A stretch of 64,000 nucleotides of DNA from Pseudidiomarina donghaiensis (GTDB lineage Bacteria; Pseudomonadota; Gammaproteobacteria; Enterobacterales; Alteromonadaceae). The number at the start of each line of letters is the position of its first letter. Positions within the stretch are counted from its first letter, which is position 1. The stretch spans positions 1 to 64,000 of the forward strand of contig NZ_FPCF01000004.1 of the NCBI RefSeq assembly GCF_900116895.1, written 5' to 3'. A program made the position numbers and the translations under genes. The notes under the pieces are model-generated. The model was not told the origin of the DNA, ran no database searches, and saw only the letters and a program-made list of their open reading frames with translations. Below, piece after piece: positions 1-9,141 of this stretch.

Positions 1-160
1 AGGGCTGTAAGCCAGACACAAGTTCGAGCTTTTATTAAAATGGATGCTACGTCTGACGTAGCCCGGCGTTACACGCCGGGGAGCGATGCTCCAATCATGT
101 AGAGTGGTCATCATTACCTTATACAGAATACAATCAGCCTTCATATTGTTTAACAGTTTA
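1..160 (+). other. rRNA operon spacer upstream of 5S, with tandem hairpins
   Basis: There is no open gene here. Three short inverted repeats follow each other: 46-53 with 55-62 (GCTACGTC/GACGTAGC), 62-69 with 73-80 (CCCGGCGT/ACGCCGGG), and 81-84 with 88-91. The position directly before 5S rRNA suggests the 23S-5S internal transcribed spacer, but the 23S 3' end is not recognisable and must lie before the window. Assignment as spacer is inference; the hairpins are seen directly. Confidence 0.6.
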
Positions 161-276
161 TGCCTGGCGGCCATAGCGAAGTGGAACCACCTGATCCATT
201 CCGAACTCAGCAGTGAAACGCTTCAGCGCCGATGGTAGTGTGGGAGTTCCCATGTGAGAGTAGGACACCGCCAGGC
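161..276 (+). rRNA. rrf: 5S ribosomal RNA
   Basis: The sequence opens with TGCCTGGCGGCCATAGCG and closes with the complementary GCCAGGC, which forms the 5S terminal helix. Inside are the conserved CCACCTGATCCATTCCGAACT and GAGAGTAGGACACCGCCAGG blocks of gammaproteobacterial 5S rRNA. The length of about 116 nt fits. It is the last gene of an rRNA operon transcribed on the plus strand, followed closely by an intrinsic terminator. In E. coli the rrnB operon is likewise followed by murB-birA. Confidence 0.97.
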
Positions 277-292
277 TTTAATTACGACGAGA

Positions 293-318
293 CCCCGAGC
301 TAACGCTCGGGGTTTTTT
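293..318 (+). terminator. rRNA operon intrinsic terminator
   Basis: A perfect 8-bp stem CCCCGAGC/GCTCGGGG (293-300 with 305-312) with loop TAAC is followed by six T residues (313-318). It begins 16 nt after the 5S 3' end and is a textbook intrinsic terminator. Confidence 0.95.
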
Positions 319-485
319 CGTTTTGGGAAAGCCAAAAGCGTGATTGGTCCGCTGCGCTGTTCGCTAATATCAAATATCTAATAGCTAATATCGCCTTTGC
401 TCTTCGTTAATATCGCTCTCGCTCTTCAATTGCCACCAAATTTGTTGTTAAATCGGTAGACAATAAAAATAACAGGGCTGTATTT

Positions 486-1925
486 ATGCTTTTTCGGGGG
501 CTTGGAATACTATTGCTGGCAGTATTGACTGGTTGCTCCACAATGACAGAGCGGTCAATGCTAGACCGCATAGATGCCAATAAAGCTCGATTATCACAAG
601 TTTGGATGGGTTACGATGCCGAGCAAAGACGGTTTGGCTTCATTGACTCAGATAAATTTGTCTATTTAAAGGCAGATGAGTTACCCGACAACGATTTTAT
701 TGAAGTAGAAAAGGGGCTCTGGAAAAGTGAGAAAGCATATGCTCAGTTTAATGGTCTCTTTCACATCAACGCGCAAATTACCCCGGAAGTTAGAGCAACT
801 CTTGTAGAAGCTGGTGCACGGAAAAATTATCTAGCGCTTAGCGCATTGATTCTTCACGAAGATTTTCACGGCTTTCAACGCGAACATTTCGTGGATAATA
901 GGTCGGATACACTTGCTTATGCTGATATCGGTGAGCTACCTCCTTATGAAGTTTTTGCTGCAGTACGATTTGAACGAAGATTATTGCAAAGCATATTAGA
1001 ACGGTTTGATGAAACTGATGTTCGTAATGATCTCATCACGTCTTATGTTGCACACCGAAATGTACGGAGCCAGTTGATGCCAGAAAGCTTCTCAATAAAC
1101 GAGAATGCGATTGAACGTTCAGAAGGAACCGCGACCTGGTTTGAATTCTACGCCATGAAAGAGCTCGGCTTTTTGCACGATGTTACGCCGGTAATGATTC
1201 GCCGGTTGCAATCGAGTAGCGAAGAAATTGGCGGGGATTTATCTGCTCGATTTTTTTCACAGCGTTTATACGGAACCGGAGCTGCAATTAGCGATATAGT
1301 GCATCGTTTAAGTATTCCTAATTGGCAGCAAGCGATCAAACTTGGAAAGTCACCCTTTGATATTCTAAATGAGCATTATGCTGTTAGTACTGATATAGCA
1401 TTGCAGACCTATAAGGTATTACAAACAAGCCAAGCCTATCGCGACGAATTGACAGCTTCAAAACGATTTGAGATACCGATACAGCCTCTGCAACGTTTAA
1501 ATAATATAGCTGAGGAATATGCGTTCAAAGTCACTTTTGAACTCGATAATGCGTCTCGTGATGAATTTGATTACGGCTTTGCGGCTAAACAAATTGTTAG
1601 TCTTCCCGAGGGCCTTTTGCTGCCCAATATATATCGTTTCAATGCGAGTGCAGATAATGTGCGAATCAGTGTTGAGGGCGAAAATGTTTTACTGCATAAA
1701 ACAGCGAGTCTGTCGTCTGAGCTTGGGGTCAGTAAATCAACCTTTGCGTTGTTTGTTGACACTATAAAAATCGATGACAAAGCTTTGAGTTTAGGAAGCT
1801 ATAGTGCCCGCGCAGAAGATATAGAGGCAACAGGTTGCCAATTCGAAGGGGAAGGAAACATTCGTATTACTGTTGAGAAAGCAGACGTAGAACTTTCTAA
1901 AATTAAAAGTGACTCTGTGGACTAA
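486..1925 (+). CDS. putative lipoprotein with HExxH metalloprotease-like motif
   Basis: I do not recognise the family. The 479-residue product begins with a lipoprotein signal: a hydrophobic stretch, then lipobox LTGC with the lipidated cysteine at residue 17, so it is probably anchored in the outer or inner membrane facing the periplasm. Residues 124-128 read HEDFH, an HExxH zinc-metalloprotease motif, and residues 210-218 read ERSEGTATW, where a glutamate could be the third zinc ligand as in gluzincin-like families. The remaining C-terminal part (about 330-479) has no motif I know. The gene lies alone between the rRNA terminator and murB, with a weak ribosome binding site, and looks more AT-rich than its neighbours by eye. 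It may be an insertion into the rrn-murB-birA order seen in E. coli. Coding status is solid; protease activity is inference. Confidence 0.85.
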   Translation: MLFRGLGILLLAVLTGCSTMTERSMLDRIDANKARLSQVWMGYDAEQRRFGFIDSDKFVYLKADELPDNDFIEVEKGLWKSEKAYAQFNGLFHINAQITPEVRATLVEAGARKNYLALSALILHEDFHGFQREHFVDNRSDTLAYADIGELPPYEVFAAVRFERRLLQSILERFDETDVRNDLITSYVAHRNVRSQLMPESFSINENAIERSEGTATWFEFYAMKELGFLHDVTPVMIRRLQSSSEEIGGDLSARFFSQRLYGTGAAISDIVHRLSIPNWQQAIKLGKSPFDILNEHYAVSTDIALQTYKVLQTSQAYRDELTASKRFEIPIQPLQRLNNIAEEYAFKVTFELDNASRDEFDYGFAAKQIVSLPEGLLLPNIYRFNASADNVRISVEGENVLLHKTASLSSELGVSKSTFALFVDTIKIDDKALSLGSYSARAEDIEATGCQFEGEGNIRITVEKADVELSKIKSDSVD

Positions 1926-2014
1926 TACTACTTGCTAAGACTTTAACTGAAGCTCGAATTGTCTGCTGCGATAATCTCGTTGGGTTTTGTAACGAAGAGC
2001 CTTATAATTATTCA

Positions 2015-3016
2015 ATGAATCAAACTTACTTCTTAACTGACCTCGAGCCATTACATAGCTTCCGTTTGCACGGCAAAGCGCATGAAGTTATTTCTTTAAA
2101 GCACACATCACAGCTAAGTGCCTTACCTCAACAGGCTTATATACTTGGAGAAGGTTCAAACACAATTTTTCTTGGTGACTTTGAACTTCCAATTGTTAAA
2201 GTTGAACTCAAGGGACTCTCGGTAAAAGAATCAGAAACACATTGGCAGGTTACTGTTGGAGCCGGAGAAAACTGGCATCACTTGGTATCTGAGCTGCTTA
2301 ACCAAGGTGTTTTGGGGCTTGAAAACTTAGCGTTGATTCCGGGGACGGTTGGAGCTGCACCGGTACAAAACATCGGCGCCTATGGCCGTGAAGTATCAGA
2401 GTTTATCGAGACTGTGCAGGCGTGGGATAGGCAAACAAAGCAATTAGTAGAATTTTCGAACCAAGAATGTAATTTCGGCTATCGTGACAGTATTTTTAAA
2501 AAATATGCAGGTCGATGGCTAATTGTTGAAGTTAAATTTGCTATTCCTAAGCAGTGGCAACCCGAAGTGAGCTATGGCGAGCTTCGGGCATTAGGTACGC
2601 CTGTGACTGCGCAGCAAATATTTAAAGAAGTAATTGCCACGAGGCAACGCAAGCTACCTGCCCCTGAAGAAATACCCAACGCCGGAAGCTTTTTTAAAAA
2701 CCCAATAGTCAGTTTGGCTGAGCTGCACCAGCTATTAAAGAAATATCCGAAAATGCCGCATTTTGATCTTGGTGACAACAAGGTTAAGCTTGCAGCAGGG
2801 TGGTTAATTGATAACTTAGGGTTAAAAGGTTTTAGTATCGGTCAAGCGGCCGTGCATGCGAATCAAGCTTTGGTGTTGGTTAATTTAGGTGGGGCATCTG
2901 CGACAGACTTGCTTTTGTTGGCTAGAACAGTCCGCAGTAAAGTAATAGAAGCATACGGGGTAGAACTTGAAGCTGAAGTTCGCTTACTCGGTCGACAAGG
3001 ATTAATCACGTTATGA
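2015..3016 (+). CDS. murB: UDP-N-acetylenolpyruvoylglucosamine reductase
   Basis: MurB uses NADPH and FAD to reduce UDP-GlcNAc-enolpyruvate to UDP-MurNAc, the second committed step of peptidoglycan precursor synthesis in the cytoplasm. The 333 residues match the E. coli type I enzyme (342). Seen motifs: FAD-binding GEGSN (46-50), the block LALIPGTVGAAPVQNIGAYG (105-124), YRDS near 156-159, and AGSFFKNP (223-230) whose serine at 225 is the proton donor position. A conserved glutamate occurs near the C terminus (ELEAEVRLLG). The stop overlaps the birA start by 4 nt (ATGA), so the two are translationally coupled. Confidence 0.97.
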   Translation: MNQTYFLTDLEPLHSFRLHGKAHEVISLKHTSQLSALPQQAYILGEGSNTIFLGDFELPIVKVELKGLSVKESETHWQVTVGAGENWHHLVSELLNQGVLGLENLALIPGTVGAAPVQNIGAYGREVSEFIETVQAWDRQTKQLVEFSNQECNFGYRDSIFKKYAGRWLIVEVKFAIPKQWQPEVSYGELRALGTPVTAQQIFKEVIATRQRKLPAPEEIPNAGSFFKNPIVSLAELHQLLKKYPKMPHFDLGDNKVKLAAGWLIDNLGLKGFSIGQAAVHANQALVLVNLGGASATDLLLLARTVRSKVIEAYGVELEAEVRLLGRQGLITL

Positions 3017-4005
3017 AGCAGCAGCGTCGCGAGAGAGTCATTACAGTTATAGAGCAACTTAGTGATGGGCACTTTCATTCAGGTGAAACTATCGGCGATT
3101 TGCTAGGGGTGTCGCGTACGGCGGTTAGTCAGTATATACGCGACGTGCAGAAGCTTGGTATCGATGTTTTTCGTGTCACCGGGAAAGGGTATCGTCTACA
3201 AAGCCCACTTCAACTTATTGAACTTTCAAGCATTCAAGCATATTGCGCAGATAAAGACCACGAAGCCAGCTCAATTGATGTTGAGCGCGTTGTTGGCTCA
3301 ACGAACGACGTGATCAAGGAACGCCTGCAACAGCTTACTCTGTCCAATGGCTATACCGTTTTTGCCGAAGCCCAAACAGAGGGACGTGGCCGTCGCGGAA
3401 AGCGTTGGATATCGCCATTTGGAACTAATTTATACATGAGTATTTATTGGCGATTAGACCAAGGTATGTCGGCAGCAATGGGCTTGAGTCTTGCGCTTGG
3501 TACCGCCGTGGCTCAAGTTATTAGCGATTTCGGCGTACCTAACGTTGAATTGAAGTGGCCCAATGATCTTCTTGTTGATGGCAAAAAAATTTCCGGTATT
3601 TTGGTTGAGCTCGAAGGGCAAGCCTTGGGCGTTGCGCATGCAATTATAGGTATTGGGGTAAATTTGACCATGCCTCCGCAATGGCAACAAGAGATAGACC
3701 AGCCTTGGACCGATATTAGTCATCATCTAGGAGCGAGCTTTTCGCGAAATCAATTGGCGGCAAAGCTATTGATGAAATGTCGCGAATGTTTAGCTGAATA
3801 TGAGTTAACCGGGCTAACAAGTTTTATCGAGCGTTGGCAGCAATTTGACCGATTACAAGGTCAGCCGGTGCGCATTATTATGGGAAATAGAGAAATTGAT
3901 GGTATTGCTGCCGGTATTGATGATACTGGGGCAATTCTTGTAACCAGAAATGGTACTACCGAACGATATCATGCTGGAGAGGTAAGCCTACGACATGGCA
4001 CATAA
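3013..4005 (+). CDS. birA: biotin-protein ligase / biotin operon repressor
   Basis: BirA makes biotinyl-AMP and transfers biotin to the acetyl-CoA carboxylase carrier protein; with its N-terminal DNA-binding domain it also represses biotin genes. The 330-residue protein has a helix-turn-helix at about 22-46 (ETIGDLLGVSRTAVSQYI), the ligase signature GRGRRGKRW (124-132), the biotin/ATP pocket KWPNDLLVDGKKISG (181-195), and a C-terminal SH3-like domain. The presence of the helix-turn-helix marks it as the regulatory, E. coli-like type. It overlaps murB by 4 nt and coaX by 11 nt, indicating one operon. Confidence 0.97.
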   Translation: MKQQRRERVITVIEQLSDGHFHSGETIGDLLGVSRTAVSQYIRDVQKLGIDVFRVTGKGYRLQSPLQLIELSSIQAYCADKDHEASSIDVERVVGSTNDVIKERLQQLTLSNGYTVFAEAQTEGRGRRGKRWISPFGTNLYMSIYWRLDQGMSAAMGLSLALGTAVAQVISDFGVPNVELKWPNDLLVDGKKISGILVELEGQALGVAHAIIGIGVNLTMPPQWQQEIDQPWTDISHHLGASFSRNQLAAKLLMKCRECLAEYELTGLTSFIERWQQFDRLQGQPVRIIMGNREIDGIAAGIDDTGAILVTRNGTTERYHAGEVSLRHGT

Positions 4006-4747
4006 ATTATTGATTGATGCGGGTAATACACGCGTAAAAACGGCACTAATGGATACAGAAGGACATTTGGAACCATGGTTTAATGCTGATTATGAAGAAT
4101 TAAACCATCATCCAATTGCTATGGAGCTCGACAGTGTTTGGGTGGCGGTCGTAAGCGGTCAACAACAGAACGACAAGTTAGCAGCTTGGCTTTCAGCACA
4201 TCAGCAAAGCAAGGTATTTCGAGTGCAGTCTGAGAAGGCGGCTTTTGGTGTAACAAATGCTTATGAGAAGCCAACAAATTTGGGAGTTGATCGCTGGTTA
4301 GCAATGGTTGGAGCTTATGACGAACAGCCAAAGGCAGCAGTGATTATAGACGCAGGTACCGCTATTACGGTCGACTGGATAGACGAACAAGGGAGTCACT
4401 TGGGTGGATGGATTGCCCCAGGCGTCGAGCTTATGAAGAATTCAGTAACGCAACGCGCACCAAATGTTTTTAATGATAGCCACGAGCAATGGGGGAAGGC
4501 CCAGCAATTAGGACAAAGCACACCAGATTGTTTACTCAATGGTTGTGTGAACACTTTTGTCGGCCTTGTTCGCCAGGCTATGGCTGTATCGGAGACAGAA
4601 TTAGACTGGTTTGATTATCGGATTTTATTAAGTGGCGGTTCTATTCCACTATTGCCGGTAGACATAAAGCGGCGAGGTGAAATTCGGACTGAATTGGTAT
4701 TACAAGGGCTTGCTTGTTATGCCCGGCAAGAAAAAAGCACAGCCTAG
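3995..4747 (+). CDS. coaX: type III pantothenate kinase
   Basis: CoaX phosphorylates pantothenate, the first step of coenzyme A synthesis. It is an ASKHA-fold enzyme unrelated to E. coli CoaA, which holds the equivalent place next to birA in E. coli. The 250-residue protein shows the phosphate-binding DAGNT (8-12), GVDRW (97-101) and DAGTA (119-123). Its start lies inside birA (11-nt overlap), and its last codons lie inside the terminator stem at 4732-4759. It is the last gene of murB-birA-coaX. Confidence 0.95.
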   Translation: MAHKLLIDAGNTRVKTALMDTEGHLEPWFNADYEELNHHPIAMELDSVWVAVVSGQQQNDKLAAWLSAHQQSKVFRVQSEKAAFGVTNAYEKPTNLGVDRWLAMVGAYDEQPKAAVIIDAGTAITVDWIDEQGSHLGGWIAPGVELMKNSVTQRAPNVFNDSHEQWGKAQQLGQSTPDCLLNGCVNTFVGLVRQAMAVSETELDWFDYRILLSGGSIPLLPVDIKRRGEIRTELVLQGLACYARQEKSTA

Positions 4748-4759
4748 GCTGTGCTTTTT
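4732..4759. terminator. bidirectional terminator between coaX and nspC
   Basis: AAAAAGCACAGCC and GGCTGTGCTTTTT form a near-perfect palindrome with an A-tract on one side and a T-tract on the other, so it can end transcription on both strands. The coaX stop codon TAG (4745-4747) is in the centre. It separates the convergent coaX and nspC units. Confidence 0.9.
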
Positions 4760-4793
4760 CATTTCGGCTATAATATTGAGCTGAATTCGGTGA

Positions 4794-5930
4794 TTAAGAT
4801 AGACGACCTCGGAAGTCTTCGTAACTAAATTTACGAATAAGATCGAAGCTACCATCGCGTCGCAAAATACCAATACTTGGATGTTCAACGCCATTGAAGA
4901 ATGAAGTTTTGACCATTGTATAATGCATCATATCTTCAAAAATAACGCGGTCTCCAGGTTTTAGCGGCTCTGCAAAACTATATAAGCCAATAACGTCACC
5001 TGCTAAACACGAATTACCGCCTAGCTTATATGTATGAGGCAAAACCCCTGGCTCTCGAGCGCCAGTAATTGTCGGACGGTATGGCATCTCAAGCACGTCT
5101 GGCATATGGGCTGTGGCGGAAATATCCAGTAAAGCAATTTGCCCTTCGTTTTCGATGATATCCACAACTTCGGCAATTAACGGGCCTGTTTGCCAAGCAA
5201 CGGCAGAGCCCGGCTCCAAGATAACTTGTAGGTCGTAAGTTTCTTGCAAGCGCTTGAGTTGAGAAATTAAATGCTCCACATCATAACCCTGGCGAGTCAT
5301 TAGGTGGCCGCCTCCAAGGTTGAGCCATTTCATGTTGTGCAATAGGTCGCCAAACTTGCTCTCTACAGCTTCTAATGTGCGTTCCAGTGCATAGGAGTCG
5401 CATTCACACAGATTATGAACGTGAAGGCCTTCGATGCCGGTTAAATCGATACCGTTCAATTCCGAGGCTCGAATACCTAAGCGTGAGCCAGGCGCACTGG
5501 GATCATATAGCTCAGTTTCAGCCTCTTGGTGTTCTGGGTTAACCCTTAAACCGGCAGAAACTCCTGCAGCTACAGTTTGTTCTCGGTACCTTTGCCACTG
5601 CGATAGACTATTGAACGATATATGGTGCACAATCGGTAATAATGCGTCTATATCTGATTGCTTGTACGCGGGAGCGTAGGCATGCACTTCGCGGCCAAAC
5701 TCTTCAGCCGCCAAGCGTGCTTCCCATACCGAACTAGCGGTACAGCCGCGCAAATATTCGCGCACTAAAGGAAAGGTACTCCACATGGAGAACCCTTTTA
5801 GAGCAAGAATGATGTGTGCACCACTTTCTTCTTGAACACGCTTCATCAACTGAAGGTTGCGCTCAAGCGCAGCCTCGTCACAAACGTAACAAGGCGAAGG
5901 GATAGCGCTATTAATGTATGGATTTGCCAT
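4794..5930 (-). CDS. nspC: carboxynorspermidine decarboxylase
   Basis: NspC is a PLP enzyme of the alanine-racemase fold that decarboxylates carboxynorspermidine or carboxyspermidine to norspermidine or spermidine. The 378 residues carry the PLP lysine in LALKGFS (K45), the phosphate-binding LNLGGGHL stretch, LEPGSA, and a late NSCLAGD segment that supplies the second active-site cysteine in this family. Its start is 4 nt after the end of lys1, so the two are co-translated. The pair forms the alternative spermidine pathway known from Vibrio and Campylobacter, in place of SpeD/SpeE. Confidence 0.93.
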   Translation of the reverse strand: MANPYINSAIPSPCYVCDEAALERNLQLMKRVQEESGAHIILALKGFSMWSTFPLVREYLRGCTASSVWEARLAAEEFGREVHAYAPAYKQSDIDALLPIVHHISFNSLSQWQRYREQTVAAGVSAGLRVNPEHQEAETELYDPSAPGSRLGIRASELNGIDLTGIEGLHVHNLCECDSYALERTLEAVESKFGDLLHNMKWLNLGGGHLMTRQGYDVEHLISQLKRLQETYDLQVILEPGSAVAWQTGPLIAEVVDIIENEGQIALLDISATAHMPDVLEMPYRPTITGAREPGVLPHTYKLGGNSCLAGDVIGLYSFAEPLKPGDRVIFEDMMHYTMVKTSFFNGVEHPSIGILRRDGSFDLIRKFSYEDFRGRLS

Positions 5931-5934
5931 TTGT

Positions 5935-7134
5935 TTATCGCTTAAATGGTGATTCAGTTTCGACTACTTTCCATGGTAAACCGTATTGATTTAATCGGTT
6001 CATAAATTCGTCAGGGTCAAACTGTTCCATGTTCCAAACGCCAGGTTTCATCCAGTGACCTTGTAACATCATCGATGCTGCAATCATAGCTGGCACACCG
6101 GTTGTATAAGAAACGGCTTGGGCACCAACTTCCGCGTTACACACGGCGTGATCACAATTGTTGTAAATAAAGATGGTCTTTTCTTTGCCATCTTTTAATC
6201 CGGTAACATAAGTACCGATGCAGGTCATGCCCGTATAGCCTTCGGCCAATGAACCTGGGTTTGGTAAAACAGCTTTTAAGAATTCTAAAGGCACAATTTT
6301 CTGACCTTGAAATTCAACAGGCTGAATTGAGGTCATGCCGACATTTTCGAGTACCCGCAGGTGTGTTAAATATTGCTCACCGAAGGTCATCCAAAAACGT
6401 GCACGTTTTAAAGTAGGAAAGTGCTTAACTAGCGATTCTAACTCTTCATGGAACAACAAATATGATGCGCGAACGCCAACACCTGGATAGTCTAGGTCTT
6501 CACGAACGCTAATTGGATCTGTTTCATGCCATTCGCCATTTTCCCAGAACTTACCTCGTTGGGTAATTTCGCGGATGTTAATTTCAGGGTTAAAGTTTGT
6601 CGCAAAGGCTTGACCGTGGTCGCCACCGTTACAGTCGACAATATCTAAATAATGAACTTCGTCAAAATAGTGCTTCGCTGCGTAAGCGGTAAATACGTTC
6701 GTTACACCTGGGTCAAAACCAGCACCAAGTAAGGCCATAATGCCTTTCTCTTTGAACTTATCTTGATATGCCCACTGCCACGAGTATTCGAATTTGGCTT
6801 CATCTTTTGGTTCGTAGTTGGCGGTATCAAGGTAGTGTACGCCAGTTTCTAAACAGGCATCCATAATAGGTAAATCTTGATAAGGCAAAGCAACGTTTAT
6901 CACCAAGCTAGGCTCAACCTTGCGAATAAGCTCTGCAACTTCACTTGCGTTGTCGGCATCCACAGAATAAACACCGACAACGCGATCTTTACCGGCTTCT
7001 TCTTGTAACTTTTCGCATTTTGAAATGGTACGGCTAGCCAAATGTATTTCAGAGAAATACTCAGGCAACATGGCACATTTTTTTACAACTACGCCGGCAA
7101 CGCCGCCAGCACCAATAATTAATACTCGAGACAT
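5935..7134 (-). CDS. lys1: carboxynorspermidine synthase (saccharopine dehydrogenase family)
   Basis: This NADPH-dependent reductase condenses aspartate semialdehyde with putrescine or diaminopropane to form carboxyspermidine or carboxynorspermidine, the substrate of the NspC encoded next to it. The 399-residue protein begins with a Rossmann fingerprint IIGAGGVAGVV (6-16) and has the saccharopine dehydrogenase C-terminal domain, including GAGFDPGVTNVF. The start codon is preceded by AAAAAGGG. A 90-nt gap before it, up to the tmcA stop, probably holds the promoter for lys1-nspC. No diaminobutyrate aminotransferase or decarboxylase gene is adjacent, which argues for putrescine as the amine, but this is inference. 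Confidence 0.93.
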   Translation of the reverse strand: MSRVLIIGAGGVAGVVVKKCAMLPEYFSEIHLASRTISKCEKLQEEAGKDRVVGVYSVDADNASEVAELIRKVEPSLVINVALPYQDLPIMDACLETGVHYLDTANYEPKDEAKFEYSWQWAYQDKFKEKGIMALLGAGFDPGVTNVFTAYAAKHYFDEVHYLDIVDCNGGDHGQAFATNFNPEINIREITQRGKFWENGEWHETDPISVREDLDYPGVGVRASYLLFHEELESLVKHFPTLKRARFWMTFGEQYLTHLRVLENVGMTSIQPVEFQGQKIVPLEFLKAVLPNPGSLAEGYTGMTCIGTYVTGLKDGKEKTIFIYNNCDHAVCNAEVGAQAVSYTTGVPAMIAASMMLQGHWMKPGVWNMEQFDPDEFMNRLNQYGLPWKVVETESPFKR

Positions 7135-7224
7135 GAATAAACCCTTTTTCTTTGGGAACTTAAAGGCTAAACGATAGCATACAATTGCTACATCAGCATA
7201 TTTTGGTGCGCTATTTTACAGTGA

Positions 7225-9138
7225 TTAACGTGTAAGTTCGAGGTATTCGCGAGCTATTTGGCGTAACTGGTTTTGCATGGTCTGTTGGCTGCTATAACCA
7301 TAGCGTTGGGTAAGGCGTGCAAGGTCTTCGGTTGCATTTAGAATTTGACCGGGAATAGTCAAACCGGCAGTTTTGATGGGCATTTTCATGTCGCAAACGC
7401 TCCAAGCAAATTGTGCTTCAGTGAAGGGTAAATTACCGTACGCGAAGCCATTGAGAATTCCTCGCGCTAATTTATGAATTTCGCTTGAAACTGTTACTGT
7501 GAGGTGGCGTTTCCAATCAAGTTCAGCATGAGCGTATTCGTGAAGTGTTTTGACAAGTTCTTTACCATATGAAGAGAAACCGAAGGCAACAATCGCGTTT
7601 GGATATCCGCTAGCCATGTTTAGTTTACGGCCCATTCGAATTAATTTGTACGGGGTTTGAGACCAGAAATCGAGAACCTCAGGGCTTGCCCCGAAACTTG
7701 AGCCGAGAGACTCAACTCTCGCCTCTTTGCCAAGTTGGTTTAAATGTTCTAACAGGTTTAAACCTATCCCCTGACGTCGCACACTATTGTGAACGGCAAT
7801 TCGTGTCACGCGCCACCAGCGCCAACTCAAAACGTCTTGTTGTTGCAAATAAAAAGCGACGGCTTGGGGTAATATATGGCCATTAAGACGTCGTTTACCT
7901 ATTCTAATGTCTTCGTGCAACGAAGGCGGAAGCTCGCCTTCTATTGAATACCAAATGACACCTACCAGTACATGCTGGCGTTTAGCGATGACAAGTCGTT
8001 GCTGGGGGTCATCCAACAGCAAGCGCAGATCGTTGGGGCTACTTTGGTAATGAGCTTCTAAAAGCAGGGTAATAACCGCTGATAAATCGCCTTCGCTTAG
8101 CTCGCTTGCGTGAAGGTGTTGATACGTTAAAGCTAGATCGGTATCAAATTTTAATAAGCTTTCATTTTCGGAGCTGACTTGCATGAGCAGCAAATCGTTT
8201 AGCCAGGGCTCACAGGTGTCTTGTACTGACCAACGTACGGGCTGCGAAAGTTCATGCACTTTGCAAATTCTTTGTTGTTGTACCCAGTCCAAAAAGCGCA
8301 CAGCAAAGCCTCGACCACAACCTTCATAGCCATCGACGGTACTGGCTATGGCCCAGACAGTAAATCGCTGAACCAACTGCTGTAGGACATGCATCGGCAC
8401 TGCTGCAGCTTCGTCTATAATAATTCGTACGCTCTGGTCGGGATACTCAGTCAATAATTTGTCCCACGGGACAAACCGTACTGAGCTAGCCGCATGCTCA
8501 AGCAGCGTATACACCGACGATGGCTTCGGACCGGTAACAACAAGTTCCCGACCTCGGTAATGACGAATCCATGCTTGGCAAGCCAAACCTAACGTTGTAC
8601 TTTTGCCACGCCCACGATCAGCCATAAGCAGATGACAGGTTCCGGGCAGTTCAATCATGCTATCCACTATCGCCTTTTGGCTAGCTAAAGGTACAGTAGG
8701 GGCGTCATCTGGCACTAAATAGCTTGCTAAAATTTGCTGGGTTAATTGTTTGAGGTCACTGTCAGGTCGAATGATTTCAATGCGTTCGTAATTAGCTGTA
8801 CTCGAAAGAACGCGTTGTTTGAAAGGCGTATCTTCGGTTGGTAAAAACACAAATAATATGCCACCACCGTTAACTGTGCCTGCTAGAGCAGCTAACGCGT
8901 CGGCGTGAATGACCTTGGCAAATTCGAGTAAAACAAAGTTATTATTCGACCCCAGATAATCTCGATAGCGGTGCACTGGAATTGCTTTTTCGTCGTGATC
9001 AGATAGGTACAGTGTATTCTCATCGTTAGCGAAGATTGCATGCTTATGATATTGCAACCATGCCGGTGGACCGTCGAACAAAAAGACCGCTCGTACTCGA
9101 GCAGTCTTTAAATGATGAGTAATTCGACGTAGGCCCAT
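7225..9138 (-). CDS. tmcA: tRNA(Met) cytidine acetyltransferase
   Basis: TmcA makes N4-acetylcytidine at the wobble base of elongator tRNA-Met, using acetyl-CoA and ATP or GTP. The 637 residues (E. coli 671) show the family order: N-terminal DUF1726-type domain, RecA-like helicase module with Walker A MADRGRGKSTT (172-182) and Walker B-like IIDEAAA (240-246), then a GNAT acetyltransferase motif VRRQGIGLNLL near 445-460 and a tRNA-binding C terminus. It starts 3 nt after the upstream symporter gene ends, so co-transcription is likely although the functions are unrelated. Confidence 0.95.
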   Translation of the reverse strand: MGLRRITHHLKTARVRAVFLFDGPPAWLQYHKHAIFANDENTLYLSDHDEKAIPVHRYRDYLGSNNNFVLLEFAKVIHADALAALAGTVNGGGILFVFLPTEDTPFKQRVLSSTANYERIEIIRPDSDLKQLTQQILASYLVPDDAPTVPLASQKAIVDSMIELPGTCHLLMADRGRGKSTTLGLACQAWIRHYRGRELVVTGPKPSSVYTLLEHAASSVRFVPWDKLLTEYPDQSVRIIIDEAAAVPMHVLQQLVQRFTVWAIASTVDGYEGCGRGFAVRFLDWVQQQRICKVHELSQPVRWSVQDTCEPWLNDLLLMQVSSENESLLKFDTDLALTYQHLHASELSEGDLSAVITLLLEAHYQSSPNDLRLLLDDPQQRLVIAKRQHVLVGVIWYSIEGELPPSLHEDIRIGKRRLNGHILPQAVAFYLQQQDVLSWRWWRVTRIAVHNSVRRQGIGLNLLEHLNQLGKEARVESLGSSFGASPEVLDFWSQTPYKLIRMGRKLNMASGYPNAIVAFGFSSYGKELVKTLHEYAHAELDWKRHLTVTVSSEIHKLARGILNGFAYGNLPFTEAQFAWSVCDMKMPIKTAGLTIPGQILNATEDLARLTQRYGYSSQQTMQNQLRQIAREYLELTR

Positions 9139-9141
9139 AAG

